Positions 11,638 to 22,228 of a stretch of 37,024 nucleotides of DNA are shown here, one piece after another; position 1 is the first letter of the stretch, and every line of letters begins with the position of its first letter. The stretch spans positions 1 to 37,024 of the forward strand of contig WIUZ02000040.1 of the NCBI GenBank assembly GCA_015956445.1, in the 5' to 3' direction. Under the pieces are notes generated by a model that did not search any database, was not told the DNA's origin, and worked only from the letters and a program-made list of their open reading frames with translations. A program made the position numbers and the translations under genes. This stretch comes from Thelephora terrestris (taxonomy: Eukaryota > Basidiomycota > Agaricomycetes > Thelephorales > Thelephoraceae).

Positions 11638-11924
11638 CGAGCTCGGGTACCGGTCGATATCGGCCTTAGCTAAGTGGGTTCACCCAGCCCATTAGGAGCG
11701 GACGTCCTGGTTCGTGTGAGTTTTGTTTTTCATGGAGTCTTACATGAGGTTGTAAGTTATGTGAAGTTATCAGTGGAGCTCTGATCGTTGATGTGTAATA
11801 TTTCCAGGGCGTGTATTGGGCCGTGCGGCGAGTTAGATGTCGTGGTCGGGGTTTTGTTTCCCCGGTGCCACACGTGCTGGTGGGTTACGTGCAGGCGATG
11901 TTGGAATCTCCAACCTCGTGCTTG

Positions 11925-11933
11925 TATATAAGG
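11925..11933 (+). promoter_or_regulatory. TATA-like element in gene-poor region
   Basis: TATATAAGG is a strong TATA-box match. About 11 bases upstream is an inverted repeat, GTTGGA-ATC-TCCAAC (11900-11914). No gene is recognised downstream, so it may drive a non-coding transcript, belong to a decayed element's promoter, or be chance. Confidence 0.25.
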
Positions 11934-14900
11934 GTGGCCCCTTTTGGTCGAGTTTCGTTCGCTTACGCACCCTTGCAGTCCTCTCGCCCAACGCGTTTTG
12001 ATCGTTTCGTTTTGGCCCGACTTCTCATGAACAAATCGTACTTTGGCGTTCCGCTGGTGGACATAAGATTGAGTGTACTGTCTCCGAGCGGGCCCTTGAT
12101 TCGATTCAGTGGTCGAAGGTCCCAGTGACCACCGTGTTGATTAGAGCGGGCCGTCTAAACCGGGATTTGAGGTAAGTGAGATGCCTCAATCTATAATACT
12201 ACGGTACAATCTAATTCAAAGAACAGTGACTATTGTTCTGCATGTCTGGATGGAGGTTGGAACCAACGGAGAGACCTTGTGGGTACTTCCTGCTTCTTCC
12301 AGGACATCTGCCTTGCCGAATAAGAGGTTCTGAACCCGCGATAAATTATTCGGCCCGACGAGAAAACGCGGTTACTGCGGCTCGATATTCGTTGACTGCA
12401 CTTCTCCTTAATTGTTCCCTCCGGTGCGGTTTTGCCGCTATCGCCTCCTTGCGTTTCTTATGGTTGGACCGGCTTGGATGACCTCCCCAGAGGGCCGATC
12501 TCCCGTTGAACTGTCTGGAAAACGGCCTCGAGTTTCCCCGCTGCTGAAAGGTGGGTTGGATTAGAATCGGCTTCGCGCTGGGCGTCGGTGATTTTGACTT
12601 ACTGGATTCGAACGTTTTCCTCTCCCGCTTTCCATCACCACAGTCTGCATTCTTCATCGCCACGTGGAGGGTCCAGACGACTTAGGCGCATGAGCTACCG
12701 CCTGGTGCCGCTCCAGATCGGTCCTCACTACAGTACGACCAGTTTTCGATTGAGGCCCTTTTCATCCCGGAGTGGCTGTTGCCAAAGTCACATCTTTGTC
12801 GAATGACGGTCTCGATCGCAGTAAAAAAGACTTACTGACTGGTGGAGGTCTTCTTGAACAAAAAGGTGCACTTTAGCGACTGCCGCCTCGGGTTTAAATT
12901 TCCTGGGGGTTCGCTCGTGGTGGGTGGCTTCGACCTTGTCTGGGAACCGTTTTCAAGCCTTGGCCCCAGCTCGTGTCGGTGTCAACGACCGGTGGGGCAT
13001 TCGACGAATTCGTGCTTTTCTTGTGTCAATCGGGATGGGTGGGTTTGTGTGTTCTCTAACCTATTGTGAACAGCAAGTGCGTTGTCTTGCGCCGGTAGCT
13101 TGGCTATCCAGCTTACCGGTGTTCCTAGGCACGGGGGACATGGCGAATATGGACCGCGATGCGAACATCACCCTTACTAGTTGTGGGCGCAGAGATGGGG
13201 TGTTTGGTGTATGGGTCGGAGCCATCAGCCACACTGGGAGGGGGAGTACGCTGACTCTGGTAAGTGGATATGGTCATCGGATGGCGGGCGAAGTGCTCAC
13301 AACAATCTGTCAGCCCCGCGATCACGGTGCATCTGTTTAGCGTGTGTCTGGGCCGTGGACTGCGAGGCCGCCAGTGGGATCTACCGGTCCCGCCTTTCTG
13401 GCAAGGCTCTAGGGGGCAGTGAGTTTCGGCCCAGGGGGGTTGACCTTCGCTGGGATATCGGTGATGCCGTTGATGTCAAGCTCGGGGTAAGTGGGTTTAT
13501 CATATCCAGAGAGTCTGCGAAAGTTGAATCCACACAGGTCAGGACCAGAGGTTGGTATTCTAAGTCGAGAACACATCGGGCTGTATTTTGGGAGGCGGAG
13601 AGTCAAGGCGTTGAATGAGGAGGTTTGTACTGAATTTCCCCCTTGATATTTGTGGTGTTTATATACATCTAGCTCTCCATGGTGGCAAGCTATGAAACTA
13701 GAACTGTCTTTCGCCCTTTAAGATGGACGCTGATGGCCTGGCATCTCCAAAGAAGCCTTTCGAGGGGATACTCAGGCCCCGATCGGCGTCCTTCGACGGT
13801 TCTTTCACTATTTTGTGGTCTATGTGTGGCGGTCTTCATCTCTCCCGGACCTCGGGATTTCTGGAGCTCTGACACGGTGTGCTACGCCCTGCGTAGGCAA
13901 GGGAGAGGCATAGCACGAAGCAACCTATTCTCCGAGTCAGATTCTTCGAAGAGTGTCCTGCAACTCGGTGCAAGTCGAGTTGCGTGATTGCGATTCGTCG
14001 TGGGATCGGGATCAGTGAATGCTGGGTCGGTGGATATCGAAGATCGAGATTACACGACACGGTATCTTTCATCCAAGGAAGGGCCGATTCACCCCGATTT
14101 CCTTTCTTCTGGACACCGATTGTGTCAACGGCGAGCTTTGAATTTTGAAGAATCTTCGTCGCGCTCTTTTCGCTTACTCCTTTGTCTTCTACACCTTTCG
14201 TTTTATCGATCTGATCTGTATGGTGAAGCTGATACTCGCTTGTGTTTTGACAGATTTGTGATCTTGACCCCCTTGTGGAGGCTCGCCACAGATTCTTGTC
14301 GTCTTTCGTCAAAACGCGCCCTTTGTGGATGCCGTCAGTCGGTTGTGGCGACGCTCACCCCTCGGTGTCGGTCTTCGTAGGAGGGAAGTGCGCGTGCCCT
14401 CAGCGTGCGTACCCCTGTGGGCTATTTCCATTGTGCCGCTTGCGACGTGTTCCCCATTTCACCCTCGTACTCATCAACTCGCACCGAAAACACGGGTGAG
14501 TTCTAATAATGCCCGTGTATCGATCTCGGAACTCGGTGCCTCGCGCCCTTGTGCCTTCTCCGTCGGCCCGAGAGGTCTAGGCAGTGGTCAAAGATCCGAC
14601 TCCCGGTGCTGCGAACATTGAATGTTGAGCGGAAACAGCGAACTACATCGCCAAAAAAAGCTTGCCTGTTATTAGCGCACAGGTCTCTCTTGTAAATTAG
14701 ATTTTTGGTCCACTTTTTTCGCCGAGATGTAAAGTATCCCTTTCTCCCCGCACTCGCGTCCGTCTCAGTCTGGAGCTCAAAGAGAGTGGGGGTTGATCAG
14801 AAATCCCACGGGGACCCACATACTTCCGCAGCCCTCAATCAAACAGGCGCGCGCGTTCTCCGCCAACGTTCAGGGTGATCGGCCCAGCGGTCTGGTGTCA

Positions 14901-15460
14901 CACTGAATTCGTCTCATAAGCTGAGCAAGAGCACCCTCCAAGTTCAACTCTGAGTAAAACGGACTCTGTGGGCGCAAAGGGTTCGTGCTAGTGACGGTGA
15001 TTGTGTGCTATCTCATTCGGTCGCCAAGAACGGGACCTTGAGGGGGTGAGTCAATCTTGCACTCGGACTTTTCGAAGGTCATTATAATTACGCAAACGAA
15101 TACTCGCCGCCCTCTCGCTCCGAATGATACAATCCCCATTTGATATACACCTCCGCCCCGACCACGAAACTTTCAGCTCTTCGCCCCTCACTCGCCCGTG
15201 CCGCTTGTCCCTGGTCAAAGTCATGGGTTTTGAAAAGTTCGTCACATTCTAAGACAGTACCAAGCTTTGGACCAATGCAATCAGGTCCATTCGAAACGCT
15301 TCATCGTCTCTAACATTTTGTGGGTCTTACTCGTGTCCAGGCGTAATAATCGCGGGATAGTAGGGCCCAACTTGGCCCCGAGTTTTATTCTGTCATAGCT
15401 TTCGATTCCATGCCCTTTCGAAGCTGGAGTGCGGGGATCATGAGCCTGTGGTGAGCAGAG

Positions 15461-15964
15461 ATGTTCCCTTCTGTCTGTTCCAACAACCTCTCAGATCTTG
15501 GCTCGGCTGCCCAAAAATTCACTGAAGCTTTCACCTTCCGTTCCGACGAGGTCCGTCCGGGGACAGAATTCGCTTGGATTACAGCGTATACGTCACAAAA
15601 CCCTGTGGCGAGGACGAACTATATTAACAGGACCCAGGACGAGCATGCGCTCAAGGCTGCGGTGGGGAAGACTCCAGCTCTGGTCCTCGAGGATAAGTTT
15701 TCCTTGCCGGCCCGAGCAGAGGACTTGTACAAGGAAAATTTTCTTGATTTTGAGGTTCAGATTTGGCCCGAAGTAGGCATCTCCCCCTTTTCGAGGAGCA
15801 GGAGAAAAACGAGGGGTGTGATTTTGGCGTTTGTGAAGAGGGTATCCAAGGTGCGGCCCTTTCATCTCCGAATGTCCCTTGTGACTTACTGTAAGCCCCA
15901 TGGGCTCGAAGACAACTTCGGCTTGTGTAGAAATTTGAGTGCGGTGTTAATTAAATCCCCTTAA
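15461..15964 (+). CDS. Unrecognised 167-residue ORF
   Basis: An open frame from ATG at 15461 to a stop ending at 15964 has balanced, protein-like composition, with charged segments such as TSQNPVARTNYINRTQDEHA and FSLPARAEDLYKENFLDFEV. It contains no motif I know. The 5' end may be spliced: a GTGAGC donor sits at 15451 and an acceptor-like CTCTCAG ends at 15496. No neighbour gives context. It could be an exon of a longer gene that continues with the hydrophobic ORF downstream, or a chance open frame. Confidence 0.3.
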   Translation: MFPSVCSNNLSDLGSAAQKFTEAFTFRSDEVRPGTEFAWITAYTSQNPVARTNYINRTQDEHALKAAVGKTPALVLEDKFSLPARAEDLYKENFLDFEVQIWPEVGISPFSRSRRKTRGVILAFVKRVSKVRPFHLRMSLVTYCKPHGLEDNFGLCRNLSAVLIKSP

Positions 15965-16014
15965 CACAGATCTTGTGCACCGCCCGAGCGTCAAAAACTT
16001 CGAATTCTCCGACC

Positions 16015-16239
16015 ATGTTCCCCCCTTTCATCAAAGGGCTAGTGGTCGTTTGTTTTGCATTGTTTGTGCTCATTTCTCTATTCTTTCCACTACGACCCCC
16101 CTCGTTCGTGGCTGTGCCCTATGCGATTCCAAACCACCAAAAGTTGGATTTGGGGGTTTGTAGCCTTCATTCATCAGGTGGAAATACCCACGATCTGCGG
16201 AGGGGACGACAAAGGCTAGTCGAACCTTTGAGCGATTGA
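16015..16239 (+). CDS. Small ORF with an N-terminal membrane segment
   Basis: ATG at 16015 opens a short frame beginning MFPPFIKGLVVVCFALFVLI, a clear hydrophobic stretch of about 20 residues that could be a signal anchor or a membrane segment, followed by polar residues to a stop at 16239. No family is recognised, and the end may be false if an intron follows. It is the only hydrophobic start in this stretch; evidence that it is expressed is lacking. Confidence 0.2.
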   Translation: MFPPFIKGLVVVCFALFVLISLFFPLRPPSFVAVPYAIPNHQKLDLGVCSLHSSGGNTHDLRRGRQRLVEPLSD

Positions 16240-18152
16240 CCTCTAGGCAGCCGGTCTGCGAGAGGTCAAGTGAATCTAACGTGGAGATGAGCAAGATAAC
16301 CGTCTGGGTGCGTTTTTTGGCCACTTATTCGGCAGGCGTGTTCATTATCAATCTCTCCCAGCGATTTGACCCAGGGTGAGATGCGTTGGGGTTATTCATC
16401 GTGTTGGAAGAACAATTGCATCCCGCAGTCCAGGTCTGTTTGGGGTCGAGCGGCACCGCCCAAGAACTCCTCGATAGTTGCACGAGGCCAGGTTTCTAGC
16501 GCTCAGCACGCGAGGCGCTTTACATCTTCCACGCTGCGGCTTACGTTTTGCAAGCCAACTTGCAGAAGCTCAAGCTTTAGGGAAGCTAGACGAAGGTATT
16601 TTTGCACAGTCGCTGTGGCGCAGATTTGTATGAATCTCGTACTCAGTGAATTCTCCAAGTAGAATTGCGAGGGGCCTACCGCACCGGGAACCGACCTGTG
16701 GCACGTAAAAGTCATCATGCTCTTGGAGAGCACTGAAGACGACGATACCCTCCAGGCTTGCTTATTTTCAGCCCGATCCTTAGATGCTGCCCGGATCTCG
16801 ACTGCCACATCAAGTCACGAATAGCTGCACTGATCGTTCCATATCTAACGATGGTTTCGGCTTTCGTTGGGTCTTCAGGTTCCATTGTCTGCCAAAACAC
16901 GCAGGTATCGTCCCGTCACGCCTCACGAAGACCTGGCCACTCGAACGGCTTCCGTAAACACTGGCCTTCTCACCCCTATTCGAGTATCGATCCTGATGCG
17001 ACTTTTGATTTCAGTATGTTCGGTCCTCGCTGAGTCAGTTCTTCTTCTAAATCCATAACTGACCTGATCTTTGTAGATTGGCTAAGACGATTCATAAGGT
17101 GGATATTCTGTTACATTTCCCCCTATGAAAATTAGAAGTCGTTTCAAAGAAATCCTACAATCCACGGGCTGTACACGGATCTTCGTTTCTTTGTTGGAAG
17201 AGTGGCGCGGACAGCGGGGCCGCTGGGGAAATTTTCAACAACACGAATAGGGGGAGATCCAAGGCCGCGATCCGCCAGTGTTGGCCCTGAAGCGGCCATT
17301 ATTGTCGAGAAACCCAGGGTAGTTGGGAGCCAATTAACGCTATGCCATCTGTGCACGCTCGTATCCTTTAGCATTGATCAGGTGGGAGCCATTTGGGGGA
17401 TCGTTCAGCCAAAGAGAATCTCGCTTACCTACGTTTCAGTCGCCATCGATTCATTGTGAACACTGCCCGAGGGCGGCTTCTACGTGCTGTGTTCGAAGAA
17501 ATTTCTTCAATGAAGCCGGCTTCTACTACGACTCACTCAATTGACGAAACATGGGCCAAAGTCACCCCAAAATGAGGCGGAGACCATATTCGAACCAGCT
17601 CTGGGTTTTGGGCCGGTGAACTCCTCTGGTTTGCCCCCACGTTTCCAGCACCTGGCTCGAAGTTAGATCAATGGAAGGTCAGTATTAGCTAGTACCAACA
17701 CTTAGTCACGCCCTAACGAGGAACAACACCTACTCTTGCCGTGCAGAGTACATGAAATGTTGGGGTCACATCAGCCATTCTTGGACAATCAAGTAGATGC
17801 TCTGACCCGAGATAGCTCGTTATCCTGCCGGTGATGGGCGATGTCCTTACGTCCCATAAGGCTGTGGGCTCGGCATCCTGGTGAGCTGGCATGGCAGTGG
17901 TCCGGCTGGATACCTTGATGCCCCAAAAGCCGACCAGGCTTTTTCTTCTTCCCGCGCCGAGACACATCACGGCCAGATTGGGTCAAGTATACGAGCGACC
18001 TTGTGTGTTTGATCGTTTTTGACCATTGCTGACTGGGGAGGACCGGCGGCCCCGGATCGACGGGCAATCCGCCGAGTCTTGGAAGCCTTGAAGCTTGACA
18101 GCTTAGCCTGCGAGCAGCAGTACATAACGTTTAAAAACTCCGAACGCCCTTC
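16240..18152. other. Region without a recognisable gene
   Basis: Only short frames are found on both strands. One near 17450 encodes FIVNTARG, resembling a signature of 2-hydroxyacid dehydrogenases, but no other part of that family is present. Minus-strand frames at about 16500-16900 look mildly protein-like yet match nothing known. The right end forms the upstream region of the kinase-like gene. Confidence 0.35.
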
Positions 18153-18160
18153 TATATAAG
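18153..18160 (+). promoter_or_regulatory. TATA box of the kinase-like gene
   Basis: TATATAAG lies 77 bases upstream of the ATG at 18237, on the right strand and at a sensible distance, followed by a pyrimidine-rich stretch (18190-18210) as is common at fungal transcription starts. The assignment is by position and sequence only. Confidence 0.5.
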
Positions 18161-18236
18161 TATAACGGGATCGAATTTGGCACTGGCTTGGATCTCTCTC
18201 CCTTCCACCAACGTAACCCTCCCCTGGTCGCAAAAC

Positions 18237-19547
18237 ATGTTCCGGGAATTCTTTCGCCGTCTCTTCTCCCGCCGACCACGAAATCATAACGCTGCTCGTG
18301 TGGACGATCAACCCGACTTGCGGGGCGCCCATCGTGGTTCGCCAACCCTATCAGAGACCCGGTCAACCGGGTCAACTGCAGATAACGAGGCCTCCCGGAA
18401 ATATCTTGAATCAGCCCAAGAATCTCCGGCAAACCGTCCCACCGACATTCAGATGGCTAGACCAGCGGGATATGTGTGTAGAAGAAGGCACAGTCGCTGG
18501 GGGTCGTCACGCCAATGTACTGAAGGGTCGCCTCGACGGACGGGACGTGGCTGTGAAAGCCTACCGACACTACATGCACTGCTTCGACCACGATCAAGTT
18601 CGCATGGTGGGTTAAAGACACCGAGGTCATCTGTGCTGTCACAATTTACATCCCATCCAGAGATGTCAGAAGGAAACGCACGCGCATAATCTCCTCTCTC
18701 ATCGGAATATCGTCCCACTCGTAGGGGTATACAGCACCCAGGAGCACCCACTCTCTTTGGTTTTCGACATCCTGGCCGAACACCAAGACCTGATTGCCTA
18801 CCTCCGTGACAAACCTTACGCAACTAAAGTGCAATTGGTACCGCCTTCCATTCCGATTGAGATCTCATCTGCTCATCGCGAACCCTGGATCTTTCTTATG
18901 CCAGCTCGCTGAAATTGCGCGTGGCCTGCATCACATGCATGCGATGGGCGTCGTCCATGGGAACCTTGAGAGAGTGAGTCGTGACTCGTGATGCCTCTCT
19001 TCTCTCTTCTTCGTCTCTCACACATTCACATCCACGTTGCTCCAGGCGAATATCGTAGTCGAATCTGACTGTACACCTCGTATTACGGGCCTAGGCTCAG
19101 CCTTTGTCCAATCACCCCAAGTCAACTGGCCAGAAGTCCCTCCCGAGTTAACACGTTGCAGCGCTCCCGAATTAGTTAATCCTGGTCGATTCGGACTACC
19201 CAGGGCACAAATAACTAAGCAGAGTGATGTGTATTCGTTCGGTGTTCTCGCCTACGAGGTAAGCACATGTTTACCCCAATTTTCGGATATCCGACTGAAA
19301 GCGCTGGGTGCAGGTTTTAGCGGGTGATTGCGTCTTCCCTCACCTCAGGGCTGACATAGCGGCAATCTATGCGATGTCATCTGGAACACGTCCGCCCCGA
19401 CCGCACGACCCGGAACTTTCTAACAGATTTTGGGACATGATCAACAAATGCTGGGCGAATGAACCATCCGAAAGGATCCCGATCGCCGAAGTGGTCTCGG
19501 CCTTGGAGATTGAATTAGAAGAAGCCCGCGCGAAACTCTCTCCTTGA
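18237..19547 (+). CDS. TKL-family protein kinase fold, predicted pseudokinase
   Basis: This belongs to the tyrosine-kinase-like proteins expanded in Agaricomycetes. A basic start (MFREFFRRLFSRRPRNH) and a Ser/Thr-rich linker precede the kinase domain, with one frame change between about 18300 and 18470. Kinase motifs: a poor glycine loop (EEGTVAGGRHANVLKG), VAVK with its lysine, HRNIVPLVGVYS, then MHAMGVVHGNLERANIVV, where HRD is HGN, and PRITGLG, where DFG is GLG. The catalytic and metal-binding aspartates are therefore missing, while APE (CSAPELV) and QSDVYSFGVLAYEV remain. It closes with FWDMINKCWANEPSERI. Introns at 18607-18669, 18838-18904, 18974-19045 and 19259-19313 all have GT-AG borders and keep frame. 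The missing residues fall in clean sequence, so a scaffold-type role is inferred. The partner is unknown. Confidence 0.87.
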
Positions 19548-22228
19548 CTTTGTTTTATGATACTGGAACCTTCAAACCTCAACTAACATACCCCCATTCA
19601 GGAATACCCCGCTTCCAATCCGTGTCATTATTCCTCTATGTGCATGTGAACGAATTTACAGGACGAAGCATTTTCACTAGATCTCTGCCCTTGTACCACC
19701 ACCCACACGGCGTAGATCTGCAAGATCCTCCTCGACTAGAATCGACCCTACTGCGCTTGACTGTATTTTACCTTCGAAATAGAAATTAATAAATAAATTT
19801 TCTTATCTGCTTATGGAGTCTAAACAGACATACAAGAAAATGAACGGACAAGTGCTAGGGGGTGCATAGCATCGCGTCAGAAGCTATTCGGATTCCTTCA
19901 TCCTTACGGCCTACTTGAGGCTCAATTTTGCAAACAGCAAGTGCTTCTTCGACGCCTGTTTTCCCATGTACCCGCGCGCACGTAATGAGACCTGTACAAT
20001 ACAGTACATCCTCGGTGCGTGCCTAACGAACGAAGGTCCGGACCTGGTCCAGACCACGGAGACTTGCCAATACTTCTTCTCCGCAGTCGATGTTCGTGGA
20101 ATAGAGGTCCGGCTTCATGGCACGGAGGTTGAGAGGAGGGTTTCTCAGAGCTGTATCGCGAGGCCCGTCAACCGTTTATCCCGTCAATCCTTGTCTCGTT
20201 TCCAGAATTGATGTGGACTCCGGAGTGCTGATATCCTCGAAGGCGAGGGCCCGACCGAGCAGGGAAGAAAAGGAACTCGTGCCTTCATAGGGTAAGTTAA
20301 ATGGTGACCAGACGAGCTGGAAAGGACGTGGCATGTCGTGAGAGGTACCTGTTCGAAAATAGAGACAACAGCGTATGTAGAAATGGAAGCTTCCCAGGAT
20401 ATGCCTCGCCGGTGTTGGTAAAGGCATGCCACCGTTTCGGGTCAATTCCGCTGGCTGCTGGAGAGGGCGCGGAGGACACGTTCACGTCGAAATTCCGGGG
20501 TTCATACCGGAAAACGAGGTGTGCGCTTAACGAACATTAGAACGGTTTGTACCCCATTGGATGTGCAGCTTCAGGCGGCGGCCGCGTTGTGGTGAGGGAG
20601 AAGGTTCGGGCGAGGGCCAGTGCTGGAAATGCGGGAAACGTCTCGTGCTAGTCTCCTCAAGTAGACCACGTTTTACGACAGACGATCTCCGACAAGGGAT
20701 GTCTCGCGCCCAAGAAACCATGCCTCAGTGTGCCCCCTGGATTCTAGGTCGATTCCAGTCGGGTTTAGAAATCGGAGATGACGGGATGAGTGATACCCGG
20801 TACCCTGTCGCTTGAGGCCTTGAGGGATCGTGCCTCAAGATCCGATCAGCCATGGGTTGCCCATGGGTCTGGAACGTGTTTCCCACCTGAGCACCCTCAG
20901 CACTGGGTATGTTTGTTGAGAAGACGACCCGCAGAACGGGTACCTTTCTTGCCACCCATTTCCTTCGAGGGCATTTGAGATGGGAAGTAAAGACAGGATT
21001 GTCTCCGAATGATCCGCCCTCGATCCGCCCTGCAATGTGTCGATCCGGCGTATAGTCACTGATGCATCGACACGCAGCTGCGAAGGCAATCAATGGTCAC
21101 CTTCAAACGCGGCAGAACCAAGAAAATGAGTCACTCTTTCATAAAATGGAAGGAGCGGGTCCGGTTGCTGCGCAGGAGATGTGGGAACACTGGAGACACA
21201 ACTTCACGTGCCCCAGAGACCGTCAGCACCGACCCACCTGCCACCTCGGATTGCTTCCAGCGGTCGGTCTGAGCCGCACTCTCTTGTGGTCTGGCATTCC
21301 TGCGAATTCCACAGGAATGACGGATGGACCACACCGCAGTGCTTTGTCACTGAACATCGCCTCGAACCATCTCCAACTTATTTTTATTCGAGGACGTCGT
21401 TGACTTGGCAAGTCAACGGGTGTTTACAGGTGGGGCACAACGTCGATGTCTGCCTAGGAGCAACAACAATCAAATCATAGAACACGCCCTCTGCCTCGAC
21501 TCAGAGGGAAGTTCCAGCCGTCCGGCCGTGCCCGTACAGATTCGGGGCCTACCTTCCTTATGCAACTGTCAAAGCTCGACTATGGGTACGTCCTATGGTT
21601 TTATTCTTACCTGTGCCTTATGTATGCCAGCTGAACGTGCTAAAGCGCCAGGAACCTGCCCCACCTCAGCAACGGAAGCGGCCTCCACAAACATAGAGTG
21701 TCTCCCAGTTGCATGCGTTGAAGTAGTCGCTCTCCGCTGGTACGCCGTTGGGAGAGAGGAATTAGTCGTTGACATGGTGCGTGTTTTAGCTTCGTTCCTT
21801 TCCACAATAAAGTTGACGAGGTTCTGGCAGCCGGAGAGGCGGCAATTGCCAAAGGGCAAGATTCCAAAGTTGGCGGCAGTGATTCTGGCCCAAATCCCAA
21901 TCCACGAGAGAATCTCAGACATTTCCTAAGTAGCCCGAGCATCAACCCGAACAAGTACTGACACTCATCACGTATGTGAGGACAGCTTGCTTTACGAATG
22001 CGCATAGGGTTGTCAAAGGGTCAGGATTGCGCACCTGATCATAGGGTTCGGGAACCGTGAAACGATACTCGTGCAGAGAGATAAAGCGAGAGTGTAGAGC
22101 AGGACATCATATCGTCCCCGCACCTATAGTTTTCAAGCAACGAGGTACAATGCAATCAGAGCGCCAATAATAGAACAAAACGCAAATGTAGGATGTGAGG
22201 ATAGGAATGAAGTATGCGTGGTAGGGGC
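19548..22228. other. Region without a confident gene
   Basis: This 2.7-kb interval separates the kinase-like gene from the 3' end of SWC4. Many overlapping frames occur on both strands, none with a known motif. The A/T-rich stretch at 19780-19805 probably belongs to the kinase 3' region. The best coding candidate is on the minus strand near 21.6-21.9 kb and is listed separately. Confidence 0.35.
21593..21922 (-). CDS. Possible exon of an unknown minus-strand gene
   Basis: The frame contains ARITAANFGILPFGNCRLSG and later FVEAASVAEVGQVPGALARS. Immediately after AGIHKAQ (about 21612) there is a strong minus-strand splice donor, GTAAGA, with a plausible acceptor (TTTGACAG) some 50 bases on, after which the frame continues (LHKEGRPRICTG). 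This arrangement suggests a real spliced gene, but no family is recognised, and the plus strand has an equally long frame here. Both ends are unknown. Confidence 0.22.
   Translation of the reverse strand: MSEILSWIGIWARITAANFGILPFGNCRLSGCQNLVNFIVERNEAKTRTMSTTNSSLPTAYQRRATTSTHATGRHSMFVEAASVAEVGQVPGALARSAGIHKAQVRIKP

Larger units (their letters stand above)
10890..15460. other. Gene-poor 4.5 kb region
   Basis: No protein family is recognised in any frame across this interval, in contrast to the dense coding on its left side. The open frames present (for example about 12924-13340 and 13181-13618 on the plus strand, 13836-14312 on the minus strand) overlap each other, lack conserved motifs and have no coherent intron pattern. 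No transposase, reverse transcriptase or integrase signature is visible and I see no long terminal repeats. A small perfect hairpin and a TATA-like element are listed separately. It may be a decayed mobile element, a non-coding RNA locus or simply a long spacer; I cannot choose between these. Confidence 0.4.

Noticed and set aside
12590-12700. tRNA-like pieces on the minus strand (GGTAGCTCA and GTTCGAATCC matches)
   Set aside because: The T-stem around TTCGAAT does not pair, the acceptor stem is not complementary and the spacing between the arms is wrong.
13836-14312. 158-residue open frame on the minus strand
   Set aside because: It overlaps open frames on the other strand, has no motif or splice pattern, and such lengths arise by chance in GC-balanced sequence.
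10890-15460. LTR retrotransposon
   Set aside because: No paired long repeats, primer-binding site or reverse transcriptase and integrase motifs could be found; only a TATA box and a small inverted repeat suggest it.
17440-17530. FIVNTARG, resembling the 2-hydroxyacid dehydrogenase or formate dehydrogenase signature
   Set aside because: No NAD-binding fold, catalytic residues or neighbouring family sequence is found in any frame; an eight-residue match is likely chance.
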